A stretch of 64,000 nt of DNA from Pezicula radicicola (lineage: Eukaryota > Ascomycota > Leotiomycetes > Helotiales > Dermateaceae): positions 437,223 to 501,222 of the forward strand of contig PDUO01000033.1 in NCBI GenBank assembly GCA_003008705.1. Direction: 5' to 3'. The notes under the pieces were generated by a model. It worked only from the letters and a program-made list of their open reading frames with translations, was not told the origin of the DNA and did no database searches. A program made the translations under genes and the position numbers. This document shows, piece by piece, positions 1-12,491 of this stretch. How positions within the stretch are numbered: the first letter of the stretch is position 1; each line of letters starts with the position of its first letter.

Positions 1-1373
1 AGGTACAACTAAAAAGAAGAATGTTTCCTAGGGGGTAAGATTACTAGTAAATAAACTTTTCTTAGTGTAAAACTTAATAAGATCCTAGTATAAAAAATCA
101 CTTATTTTAAAGTAATATACAAAGTAATTTTATATAGAAATTTAAATAACTTTTATATACTATTTATATAAGGTATAAAAAATAAAATTATTTTATATAA
201 TACTTATATTAAAATTTAAATACTCTAGATATAATAAGAACTTTAAAATATATAATAATTAGTGTTACTTTAGCTACCTAGGTACTTATAATACTATATA
301 TACTATAGACTAATTAGACAAACAAGAAAACACGTGAGTTAACTTATACTATGTATTTTAACGCCGTTAGGTGCGACCCTTCGACGAGGTCTTAGAATAT
401 ATTATCGTATTGTCCCATCCCAGCGCCTCCTATCTAATTATACTTCGCCTTTAGATTATACACTAAACATCCGGCCTGTATACTTCCCCCGACGCTTATA
501 TTGTCACACTTCTTATAACTATCTATGAATAAGTTCTAGCAATACGTAAGAAAGGTAAAAAAGACACTTAAAATAGAACAATAGACTAACAGTACTTAGC
601 TAGGTACATTTATAGCTGTAAAGGCGTACGAGAGGGAACCGTCATAGTCCTAGCCGCAGGGCGACGCTTAGAAGAGTGTGAGAAGCAATGCTGATATTAT
701 AAGCAATTGAGTACCTAATGTATATATGACACAACTTAAAACGCCTAAAACTCCCCGAGAATATCTATCTTTTATATACGTATATAGTATAGTGTATTCA
801 GGTCTAGCCAAGCCGACTAGAAAATCTATTGTGGCTGGTTGCGCTTTATTAAGCCGGAAGGATCTAGCCTTTAGATCGACGGAGTAATAGATAGGCCAAT
901 TTTCAGGTTTCGAGAAGGACTCAATCGACGAGTACTATAGAACCGACTATATGATTAGATCTAGGGCATTAGTTACTAAGGCTATAACTAGGTTGTTCGA
1001 TTTAGTTAATCTTAAGGAATTCCTCGCCGCGAAGAAAATAAATCCTAATACGAAGAAAAACAACTTTATATATAACCTACTAAGAATAATAGATAAAATT
1101 AAGTAAAAATAGAATTAAAATAACCTAAGTTAATTTATAAGTCTATTAGTTAATATATAAATTTAATTTAGAAGAAAATTAATACTACTAGATTCGTTAT
1201 CTTTAGTTTCCTCTCTTCTTTAATATAGAAAGGAACTAAGACTATCTTCCTTTCCTTTTCTCTAAGGGAAAGCACAATAATTTCAGATACAGCGTTTAGA
1301 GAACTGTCTTAGGAGGAAGTTCTATCTTGAGGCCGTGAAGGGAAATGCTATGTTTTCTGGGACAAGATGCACA
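1..1373. other. AT-rich gene-free stretch, probable RIP relic
   Basis: No supportable gene. Bases 1-350 are extremely AT-rich and dominated by TA steps, as expected for repeated DNA after C-to-T conversion at CpA. Bases 360-1000 are less AT-rich but full of TAG/CTA/TAA on both strands, which suggests an old coding or transposon sequence decayed by transitions. Bases 1040-1260 are AT-rich again. I cannot assign an element family. Confidence 0.6.
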
Positions 1374-4300
1374 CTAATGCGCCGCCAATGCTGCTAATGT
1401 ACTCCGCAGGAGCTCGTGATTGCGATTTAAGAACCAGTGGTCGCCATCGACCTCGACCAGGCGGAAGTCGGTGGCAAGCTTGCGCCAGGCACCGACCTCA
1501 TCGGGATAAACGAACTCATCCTGACGAGCGGCAAAGGCCGTGATAGGTATATCAACCCGCGGCTCGGGTTCATAGTTGTACCCGAGCAGAAGCGGCATAT
1601 CAAGACGAATGCCGGGCATGATGGAACGCACAAAGTCCGGGTTGTCGATTTGGCGTGAGATGGCCATTAGGTACTCGGGACTCCAGTCTTCAGCCATGAA
1701 ACGAAGAAGGACGTCGCGGTGTTTCCATATATGAATGAGGTGAGGCGCAATAGCCCCCGTCACGACGAGATGGCGGGGTAGGGGTTTATCAGCACGCTGG
1801 AGAGCACGTATAACCTCAAATGCAACAATACCCCCAAAACCATGGCCCCAGAATATACAGGGCCGGTCAACGAGCGGGAGGATCGCTGCCACAACACCTG
1901 CCACCAGCTCAGACAACGACGTGAGAACAGGTTCGTTGCGGCGTGTTTCGTGTCCAGGGGTTTGTAAGGCGAAGGGCTCGAGACCGATCGATGAATCCAT
2001 TAAGAAAGGAGTAAAGAGCGACGCGCCAACGCCCAAAGAGTGAAAACAAATAAGACGCATCTGGTCGGTTTCTGCATGTGACGGGCGAACTAGCCAAGGA
2101 GATACTGTCTTGAGGCCAGGTAAAAGGGTGTTCTGTTGTGCTGCAGTGCTGAGAGTTTTCTGGGCACTATCATCTTCTGCTTGCTCACTCCCTAGAGATT
2201 CCACTGCAATGTCCCGAAGAGTAGGGCCTTGCATCAACCGCATAAGGGGGTAGCTAGTTTGCATCTCGCGTAAGATGATGCTTCGGACCTGTGTCAAGGT
2301 CATAGAATCGAGAGCGTATCGGTTAATCCTTTCTGTTGTCGAAATTCGATCGGGCTCTGCGCCAACAATCTTGGCGAGGGCAAGACGGAGCTGATCAGCT
2401 ATAAAGTCTATACGCTCCTCTAATGGCAAGGCTTCCGCTTGTGTACGAAGACACACTGCCGCCTGAGCACGAGTAGAGCCCTCATTGATGTGACGAGCAT
2501 CACGGAAAGCCCCATCACGCAGTAGGTGCGGGTAAGCCTTGAAGAACTGCTGCCAGTCGATGTCAGTAATCATGCGTTGAGGGATACCTTGCAGTATAGA
2601 GCGCTCTAGGCCCTCCAATATATCAGGGAGGGCCATCCGCGAAAGGCCGTGCGAGGCAAGGACGTTGAGCACTTTATCGGTATCTGCTGAACTGCGTGAC
2701 ATGCCAGCGTAGTCACCGAGCACTCCAAGATTCACGGAGAGACCATGCTTGCCGCTTGCCTGACGTTGATGTGCCAGGTGATCCAGAAACTGATTGGCTG
2801 CAGCGTAGCTGAACTGGCCCAGCAAGCCTAGCACGCTGGAGCAGGAGGACACCATCACAAAGAAGTCGAGCTGCATATCCTGCGTGACTTGATGTAAGTG
2901 CCAGGCGCCGAGCGCTTTGGGAGCGAATACGCCCCAGAAGCGTGCTTGTGTCGTCTCGTGTGCGAGAGCATCATCGATGATGCCTGCGCTGTGAAGTACG
3001 CCGGCGAGAGGCGGGTACTGTTGCAAGCGATTCACAAGTGCCAAGACGGATGTCTCGTCAGCAACATCAGCCTGTTCCAGATGCAAGGAAACTCCACTTT
3101 GTTCTAGCATTCTAATAGTTTGCCAATCTTCGGTGCTTTTAGGGCCAGAACGACTGACTAGGACGAGATGCTGAGCGCCACGAGCGGCAAATAGCCGCGC
3201 AGCCTCCAGGCCGAAGCCGCTGGCGCCCCCAGTGATAAGGTAGGCCCGATCTGCACGCAGGAACAGTCTTGCTGGGGGAAGGGCCACAACGTCCTTTCCG
3301 GCCGGCATGGTAATGGCCAACTTACCAAACACTTCACCGCGCGACAGTGTATTCAAGGCACTCGGTACATCCGTGATGGGATACTCTGTGACTGGGTGCG
3401 GAGTGAGCTCTCCATGCGCGAACATGTCTGCTACTTTGTCGAGAATCTGGCGGTGGCGCGTTGGGTGCTGCGATGCTAGCCTGTCGACATCCACCACGAA
3501 GAACGAGCAGTTGTCACCGAGTCGCTCTAGACTGAGACGGGCGTTCCGGTAGATATCAGTTTTCCCGATCTCCACGAACCGGCCAAAGGGGGCTAGGCAA
3601 GCAATACCTTGCAGGAGAAGCTGGCCGGTCAAGGAGTTTAGAACCAGGTCGACGCCCCGGCCTTTTGTAAGTTGCATTATCTGGTCATGAAAGTCCGGTG
3701 AGCGCGAGTTGAAAGCTGCCTCAACACCTAGGCTCAAGAGCTTGTCACGCCGCTGCAGAGTTCCAGCAGTGGCGAAGACACGGGCGCCGAGCCTCTTGGC
3801 TAGTTGAATTGCAGCAATGCCGACACCTCCAGCCCCGGACTGAACCAGCACTATCTCACCAGCTTCAAGCCGGGCTAGGTGAACGAGGGCATAGTAAGCA
3901 GTGACGTAGACTACGGGCACGCAGGCTGCCTCAGCAAAGGTGAGTGATGCTGGCATAGGCGCGATGAGATCGCGGCTTGCAACTACATGGCCTGCAAAGC
4001 CGTTGGCCACACGTGCCATGACAGCATTGCCAGGGGCGAGATCCTTCACATCTATGCCTGTAGCCAGAACCCGACCTGCTATTTCCAGCCCAAGTCTCTG
4101 ACCGGCCAGGCTTCCGCTCACAGTCCGCTCTGCAAGAAGACCCATCGCGTTCATTACATCCTTGAAGTTGACTCCAGCAGCATGGACCTCGATGGACACC
4201 TCGTTGGATTGAAGAACACGCGATGGCTGGCGCCGGATTGTCAAACCATCGAGCGAGCCGCTCATGTCGCTGGACCACACGAATGCGCCGCCGCAGGCAG

Positions 4301-7300
4301 GCAAACTGACAGTAGAACGAGACTCGGTATCTGTCGTGTCAATCTGCACGATGCGACGAGCGAAACGCCCAGCATGACGCAACGAAACTACTGTATCACA
4401 GCCTTCTATCGAGTTGTAACGCAGCTCTCTGACCAGCAGCTCCGTTGAGCTCTCTTGTGTGATAGCTGGTATATCGATGACTTGAAAAGGCACCTGGGGG
4501 AGCTCATTGGCTAGCACACGCACAGCAGCCTCCAAGGCGGCAGCCGCTGGATCGCATCCGTTGTCGTTAGGAGCTATACAGGCACGCTGAGTGATGACCA
4601 CCACCCGCGGGACTGCACGAGTGCCATGAAGCCACCTTGCAAGATCTAGAAGGTGCGTGACTGGTTGATCAAGGGTATCGCGCAGCTTTGTGGCAGCCGG
4701 GGTATAAGTCGGCAGTACAATGAGGGTGCGGCGATCTAGCGGGACTGAGCTCAGCGACTTCTCAAGGGTGATACCTGGCTGAGCTCGATGGACTTGAGCT
4801 TCGGGAAAGGCGTCGAGTAGTACAGCTGCTAGAAAGTCGTCATGGTCCGCCGATCCCAGGAGTGTGACATGTGTAAAGCTGTTGATGAGTTGCCCTTCGT
4901 CATGCGGTGCTGGCTCGAAGCAGACCTCGTACTCCCGTGCTGCTTGGGCTTGGGTACCGGCTACACGTTTTGTCGTGAGCTCTTTGATCTTTGCAATCAC
5001 ATTGCCATTATCGTCGTAAACACATGCATCGAAACATAGAAAGTTGCTGTCGTGGCGAGTGATCCGCACATGTGCCCAAGTAGCTGTAATACCTCTCGAA
5101 TTAGCGAGCTGCACACGCTCGATGCTATTGGGGAGAAATGCGTAGTTCGGGTCGCCACGGTGATGTTGCTCGGCGAATGCGATATGTAGACAGGCATCCA
5201 GAAGAGCGGGATGGAGGTGGAATCGATTGGCTTCGGTGTGGCAAGTCACGGGGAGCTCAACGCGACCAAAAAGCTCCGTGCCGTGACGCCAGAGGAAGCG
5301 AACACATCGAAAGGCATCGCCATAACGTAGTCCGGCGCGTTCCAGATATGCATAGAAGGCGGTCACATCGATAGGGTCCGCAAGCTGCAAGCGCTCTCGA
5401 ACGCTCTCTAGATTCTCCGCGGTCAGGGCTGGGGGAGGGTCAAGAGTGTTAATACGCCCACGCGAGGAGGGCTGCCAGGTTGATTCAGGTACAGCATCGG
5501 CAGCGCGGTGGCAGATGGTGTAGTCACCCGTACCGGTAGTAACCTCCAGGAGAGCTTGCGGGCCTGCTCCTTCGGGGTCTGTCAAGACTATGGGGTGTTC
5601 AATTCGCATGTCTTCGATAATGGCATCTTGATGCGGAGTAAGATTCCTTGCTGCTGCATATGCGGCTTCGATATGACCCGAAGCGGGGAAAACTATTGCG
5701 CCGTCAACCTGATGGTCTGTGAGGAAGGGATTTGCGCCGGTGCTCAATCGTAGCGTAAACATTCCGCGGTTGTCATCGGAGAGACGAGTACTTTCATCGA
5801 TGAGTGGATGTGCAGATCCCTCAACACGTCTTCGTTTGGTGTTCGGGATTTCAAACCAGTGGTGCTGACGCTGGAAGGCATAAGGGGGTAGCTGAACGAG
5901 GCTCCCAACACCCCCGTTAAACGAGTTCAGATCCACGGCGGCAACAGTGGCAGCGTGTGCAGCGCCTAAGATGATAGCCAGAGTCTCGGTTTCCTGTTCA
6001 CGTATCATACTAGGAAGAACAAGGGCAGGTTTGTTCGCCTCGTTGGCAGTTCCACGTGTACCTGATACCAAGACAGGATGCGGACCAATCTCAATGAAGA
6101 AATCGTAACCATCGTCAAGCATGCGAGCCACAGTCTCAGTATATCGCACCGGCTTTCGGACATTGTCGAACCAATACGAGCCCGTTAGGTGTGTACCCGG
6201 GCAGCGTTCAGCAGACACGGTAGAATAGAGAGGAATACTGGCGCGGTGGCCTTGGATGGGTGCCAGGGCCTCAATTATGGCGGGTTCAAGCGAGTCCATG
6301 AACCGGCTGTGGTAAGGGACCTCTACCTGAACGAAGCGCGCAAAAATGCTGGCAGCTTGAAGAGAATCGGCAATCTCTTGGAGAGATTCGCCGTCACCCG
6401 CGAGCGTGAGTGCCCGAGGGCCATTGTAGGTAGCGATCTCCACGCGCCCGTCGAAAGGCTGGATGACCTGTTCAGCCTCAGCAGCAGACAGACCCACGGC
6501 AAGCATAGCGCCACAGCCAGCAGCCTGGCTCTGGATTGCGGAGCGCAGGTGGATGACCGCCACAGCTTCCTCGAGGCTCAAGGCACCTGCGATGTGGGCC
6601 GCAGCAACCTCGCCGATAGAGTGTCCCACGATGGCATCAGGGGCAACGCCGTATGAGATGAGCAGTCGGGCTAGGGCGATTTGGATTCCTGCAATTGCAG
6701 GTTGGACGATCTTGGTGTCATTTAGACGCGAGTCAGACGGAGCGCGAGCGATTTCTTCCAGGATTGAGAAGTGGGCGCGCGCCTCAAAAAGCTTATCAAA
6801 AGCTTCCAAGGCCGAGCTGAAAACTGGTTCCTGCTCGGCAAGCCTCTGGCCCATTCCAAGCCATTGACCGCCTTGTCCTGAGAATGCAAAGGCAATTCTA
6901 GGCGGCCTGTCTGAAAGGGGGCGATGTAGTGTGAACGAGCCGCGTGGCGCGTCTCCTTGCGCCAATGCGTCAAGGTTGTCGCTGAGGGCATCGCGACTAT
7001 CAGCAGCAACTACCCAGGCGTGTGACAGGCGGCTCCTGCGAGCACAAAGAGTATGCGCGATGTCGTGAAGATCAACAACGCATGATGATGACTGCCGCCG
7101 TATGTAGGTGCTAAGCGCACTCGCCATTTCCTGAAGCGCTTTCGGGTCACGGGCCGAGAGCACAAACACCCGTGGTGCATGGGCTGGTCTCGGCTTTGGG
7201 ACCTTACAATTCTTCCGACGCTCCAGAACGACATGCGCATTCGTGCCACCAGCACCGAATGAATTAACCCCAACATACAGAGGCTCGGAACTGCTTACTA

Positions 7301-8527
7301 CTAGAGTCGTGTTCTTGATCGGTACCCCCAAGCCTAGGCGGCCAAAGGGGATCGCTGGGTTCGGGTTGTGATGATGCAGTTGCGCTGGCACCTGGCCGTG
7401 ATATGTGACGAGCGCGGCTTTAATGAATCCTGCAATGCCCGAAGCACCCTCCAGATGGCCGATGTTCCCCTTCAGAGAACCAATCCATAGGGGCTCTTGG
7501 CGTCCGGGACCAAGGACCTCTCCCAAAGCAGCGCTTCGACTGGATCGCCCACTGGCGTTCCTGGGCCATGTGTCTCGACATAGCATACAGTTGAAGGGCT
7601 GACGCCTGCACACTTGTAGGCATCATTCAGCATGGAGACTTGTGCGTCGCGGCTGGGAACCATGATCCCCTCAGGAGTGTAGCCGTCTTGGTTGACGGCC
7701 GAGCCGCGCACAACGGCGTAGATTCTATCGCCCTCGGTAATAGCTTTGCTTAAAGGCTTGAGGTAGACAACGCCAACGCCTTCACTACGAACGTAGCCAT
7801 TAGCACTTGCGTCGAAAGACTTGCATCGACCATCCGGGCTCAGAAATCCGGCCTTCGACATCATAATGCTCGACTCGGGTCGAAGGATAGCGTTGACACC
7901 ACCGGCAACAGCTCCGTCGGCTTCACCTGTCCAAATACTTTGGCAGGCTAGATGCAATGCTACAAGGCTGCCGGAACAAGCCGTATCAAGGGTCACGCTT
8001 GGCCCGCGCAGGTCGAACTGGTGAGATACACGGTTAGCTATGCCACTCGTCGAAGCACCCATAGCTACGTGTGGGCTGATGTTGTCGCGCTGCAATGTGG
8101 CCGTCTGAGTACATAAGTGATCATACATGAAAGCACCCATAAATACGCTGGTACGTGAGCCCGCAACGTTTTCGATCGGCACGCCAGCATCCTCAAGCGC
8201 GTGATATGTAGCTTCAAGAGTGAGGCGCTGCTGCGGGTCGATTCGAGCTGCATGGGCTGGGAAAAGGCCGAAGAATTCTGCGTCAAATGATAGGATTCCG
8301 TCCACAAACCCCCCGTAGCGGTTTCGCACGGCTCCAGTCTTAGACGGGTCTGAATCGTAGAAGTTGTTGATGTTGAATCGATTATTAGGAACTTCCGAGA
8401 CCAGGTCTGCACCTTCCATGAGGGCGTCCCATAGCTCGTGCGGAGTGCCGATCCCCCCTGGAAAACGGCAGGCCATGCCGACAACGGCAATGGGTTCCCG
8501 TCCTCGGTCTGGCGTTGCTTCACCCAT
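1374..8527 (-). pseudogene. Reducing type I PKS (KS-AT-DH-ER-KR-ACP-TE), frameshifted
   Basis: An intronless polyketide synthase of about 2,380 codons starting at ATG 8527. KS has the active Cys in DTACSGSLVALHLA, His in VETHGPGTPVGDP and the K/H motif GSLKGNIGHLEG. AT has GHSIGE. DH has HxxxGxxxxP (DHQVDGAIVFP) and DACLH. A structural KR-like segment precedes ER (QSGAGGVGIAAIQLA). KR has TGGASGFG and the S-Y-N triad region, ACP has the ALDSM serine, and TE ends the protein. No C-methyltransferase lies between DH and ER, unlike typical fungal highly reducing PKSs, which also usually lack a TE. Near 7529-7536 one base is missing between VEA and ALGEVLG, so the frame breaks inside KS; it is directly contiguous on both sides, so an intron cannot explain it. 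The TE elbow reads GHGFGG, Gly replacing the nucleophilic Ser (codon 1839-1841). The KS wording and intronless structure resemble bacterial modular PKSs (inference). Confidence 0.9.
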
Positions 8528-10631
8528 GCTTACACAAATGATGGAATGTATTCATAATATGGATAAAGAAGTACACTTCCTGTCCCTCAGAGTTCGCCAC
8601 TAAAAGAGAATTTGACAGTAATAGGGCGACCTTGGGTGTATTGGTGAAGTCGAGAGTGCTTGAACTGCACCTGCAGCTAAGTATATGGATAGGCAAAGAA
8701 TTTGATATTGACTCTTCTGAAATGAGACAGATGCAGGAAAACAAGAGTCTTAAAGCTTTCATGTAAGCCATCCATCACCGGGAAATTCCATCTTTACACA
8801 CTCTCGTCCTCGCCAAAATAAATCCTAGTGCAACTAACTCGTGAGGACAATTCTGATATGTGTAGCCAATAGAATCTTCTAGAAGTCGTCATGATTTCAG
8901 CTGGGACATGGACTGCAATCTAGACCAGATCTTAATGCTTACAATAGGCGAGCAGGCGTCTTTGGGGAAGTTGTAGCGTTGTGCCAAGCCACAAGTCTTT
9001 ATTGTCAAAATATCGTCGAAAAAAGTTTAGCCACAATCATTCGATATGGAACCACTGGGGTGGTGTGGCTTGAGACATGTCTCATCATTACAAATCGTCG
9101 AAAATCATACTTATCACCTTGCCAATCAGCCATTTAAATATTTACCAGGCTAGCAGTTTGGTGATCTCACAGTGGTCCACTGTAGTAAACATCAAACTCG
9201 AAATTGCTCTACACTAACTGTAATGCGTGTAGCTGCTCAATGTGCTCTTTTAATCACGTAGGACAGTCCTATTAAGGATCTAGAATTAATACTAGTAAAA
9301 CTATTATAAGTAGAGCAGAGCAAGTTCCCTAGCAAAACTCCAAAACGCAGACTCGGCTAAGAAACTTCAGCCGGCATGCACGCTAGCTGACTCGTGGTGT
9401 ACTTAAAAGACTTGGACATCGCTTAGGATACTTTAGGTTATGTTTACGCTCTGCTAAAGCATATTTTTATTCAGCTTAAGTTAAAAAGGAAAGCTACTTA
9501 AGTCTGGAAACTGAAACGGAACTAGTAAAAAAACGTGGAAACTATGAATCTTTGGGAAACTAGTGGTGGTCGCTACGAAGCTACTTGAATTAGGTATTTA
9601 TAACCCTAACCCTCTTATTAATAGTTATTTAGTGGGATCTATATGTTAGAGCTATAAGGATATACTGTAAGTGGTTAAAGCCCCTAAGAAGCCATTGTCT
9701 ACCTTATTGTATAGGCTAAATCTAGTTTATTATAAAAACTAAGGTGTACGTAGAAGGTTTAAGTGCCCTATCTACCTCTTAATATACTATAGAATAGTAT
9801 TTTCTACTTATTAAACCCCTCTAATAGTTAGTTCTACTCGCCTATTAAATAGCCATTAATAAGGGGGGTGGATAGTAAACTGCAGTCTAGCAAAGCCACT
9901 AGAATAGTGGCCGAAAACCTGGTTTATTTAGCTTCCTAGCTTCTTATAGACTATCGTTACCGTTAGATATTTGAAACAGCTAGTATCAGTTACAGTAGAT
10001 ATACACACTTGGCCCTCTCTTTCAAGCAATTTATAGAAAGAGGTCTACATTTTAAGGACGAGTGAGATGAACCTCTTCTTCAATACCGATGAAAATTCGC
10101 GAGAAATAAATGTGGTTGCACCTTTTCAACACTGCCACCACTACTATCACGTTCTCACTACAGGCATTTTCTGAACCATCCACTATATAAAGATCCACGA
10201 TTTCTTCAACCCTAATTCCGGCCTCATGTTTTCTTTAGGATAAAGCTAATATACAATGAAAAATAAAACGTTCTCCAATCAATTAAGTTGTCGTGTCTCA
10301 AGTATAACGAGTACTAACCAGTCTCTATTATAGCATTTAAACTGAAAGAAAATAATAGGCAGTACTTTGAAAGTAATCAAACATATAAACAACTTTCGAA
10401 TAAGGCACCGGAGCTGGAACAAATATCACAATTCCGTCCCTCATCGAATTTGTCGCGTCCTTGGAGATGTACCATAGAAGTCTGATTCGACTTTATACTT
10501 AAACATCTAATGATCCTATGTTAACATATATTTCTAAGTACATGTAGTAGACCAGAACAACTGTGAGATTCCTCTTAACAGGTACCCTAGCTTAGAACAT
10601 TAAGGAGTAGGAGCAGCGGAGACTTAGTTAA
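8528..10631. other. Gene-free stretch with a decayed dispersed repeat
   Basis: 8528-9240 is upstream DNA of the polyketide synthase, with no clear motif beyond AT-rich patches. 9240-9900 is TA-rich. About 9360-9560 resembles 44190-44400 in the same orientation, with mostly C/T and G/A differences (for example GAAACGGAACTAGTAAA against AAAACGGAACCAGCGAAA), so it appears to be a mutated copy of a dispersed element. 9900-10630 shows nothing recognisable. Confidence 0.5.
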
Positions 10632-12223
10632 AAACCCTAAGACCATTTACACCAACTGTTGAGCTTCCAGTCACAAGCAGTGCGCAGACAATTTTTGAAA
10701 GCAGTCTCTTAGCTCTAAATCCGGAAACTTGGAGCAAAATAATTCAGCACTCCGAAACTATATCTAACGTAAACTACATTACTGTTACTATATCACGCAA
10801 CAAGCTAAAAACAGCTGAGCAATGGCCATTGTTAGACCTAAATCCCCATTTAAAAGCTGTACTCGAAGTCGTAGTAAACGATTATTCCTTACAAGCCTCG
10901 GAATTTTCGGAATACAAAATAACGCACCAAACCTATCATTCACTTAACAACCAATTTCAACAAGTCACTCTTTCTCTAGTCAACCCCAAGGAGTTTGAAC
11001 AGTTTGCTTTAGATACGATTGCAGCGCTTGACAGCTTAATTGGCCAAGCGGATTATCTCTTACGTCTACAAAAGCAGGTCAAGACTTCGGTTACTTCATT
11101 TGGAACCTTTGTAATAGAAGATGCCATAAGAATTTGGGAACAATATAATAATAACCCCTACTCGACAATTATACCTGAGGATCCGAATCAACTCAAAAAA
11201 GGGCCATCTATACCTATACTTAAGCTTAAGCCTAAGAAGGCTAACGATAATAATGATGAAACTATCTTTTCTGATTTGGAATATATTTCTACGCAGGGTA
11301 AAGAATATATACAACAGGCGAAAGATTACCTAAGTGATTATAGAGAGATTTGGGATGGATGTAAGGAGTCTTTTACCACCCGTGAAAAACTCACGCAGCA
11401 TGCGTATTGCGCCCACGGATGGATTCTATGGATGTCGTCGATTAAAATTTACTTTTAGTGCCACTACTGTGAAAAGACTGTCTTTGAGATCAAGTCGACA
11501 CGGCAAAGACCATTATGTTTCGAGTCCCACCATGATGAAGCCATACAAATTGTCCGAGACTATGGGTATTCCGGTGTCTTCATTGGTCAAAATCGATACT
11601 CTAATCGCGCAACTCAGTTCCTTCCCGCTCATTGTATTATCTGTCTCCATAATGAGGGCATGAACTACGAAGAACGTTATGTTACTTTCTCCACAAACTC
11701 AGATATAGTAGTACACATGGGTTCACACTTTCGATACTTGAAACTTGGTGATACTATGTACTGTCTAGCAACGGATATTGGTGGAGCGACAGAGCTGCTA
11801 TCTGATTACGAACATGCTATGGATCCCCAAGAGGCGTGGGAACACATCCAAGATGTACATTACGGCTTCGAATTTCCTATCAACTATGCACCTGGTAGTA
11901 CTGCAACAGGGTGCATAAGAGGAAAACGAACATTTCCTGAAGGTGAAAGGAATGGCGACAGCACTAAGAAAACTAGAGTATACAAGAACAAGAAGCCTCG
12001 GGTTGTGTGTAGCGCTTCGAAACTAGACGAGAAACGCCAGAAATCGAGGTTGCCAACTGCTGAGGTCGGTTGTGCTCGAAATCCTCTTCGGGAGATGAGC
12101 ACAAATGAAAGAGTTGTTGATGCCATAACACAGAGTCAAAAGAAAAGCGAGAGTGTCGACGGTAAACATAAAATAGGTGGTTGCGAGGATGATTTCTACA
12201 TCTTGATCGATCCAGCTCTATGA
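10632..12223 (+). pseudogene. Decayed zinc-finger-like protein gene
   Basis: A single reading frame runs from just after a stop near 10630 to 12223, interrupted only by TAG at 11456-11458. There is no ATG near its left end, so a 5' exon is missing or the start is lost. The N-terminal third looks helical (VTLSLVNPKEFEQFALDTI). The middle has Cys/His spacing suggestive of degenerate C2H2 fingers: CKESFTTREKLTQH, then directly after the stop CHYCEK, later HCIICLHNEG. The C-terminal part is basic and low-complexity. No donor/acceptor pair of compatible phase removes the TAG, so it is probably a CAG-to-TAG change. No family was recognised. Function unknown; DNA or RNA binding is only a guess from the Cys/His pattern. 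Confidence 0.5.
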
Positions 12224-12491
12224 TAAGCTGTTTCGTAATAGGGCATTAGACATACGGATTACGTGACACACATTAGTTAGCATCGTGGCTGTTGATTCCG
12301 TTGGGTTAATTTCTCAAAGTGTATCATATGAATTCTATAAATAATCATGAGAGAGAACCCAGCCTCACTCGAATATACAAGAGGAAACACTATTCAGATT
12401 AGGTCAATTAAATCATTTACTGTTGAGAAACAGGCGTATGGCATTGTGGCTGCAGAGACTGGGCGTCGTGACCGCAATATGGCCTAACACC

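Noticed and set aside
6189..6656. 155-codon plus-strand frame inside the PKS
   Set aside because: Antisense to conserved AT coding sequence and without its own motifs; it reflects the G+C-rich codon use of the PKS.
9600..9614. Telomere-like AACCCTAACCCT
   Set aside because: Only two repeats in AT-rich DNA; chance occurrence and no array.
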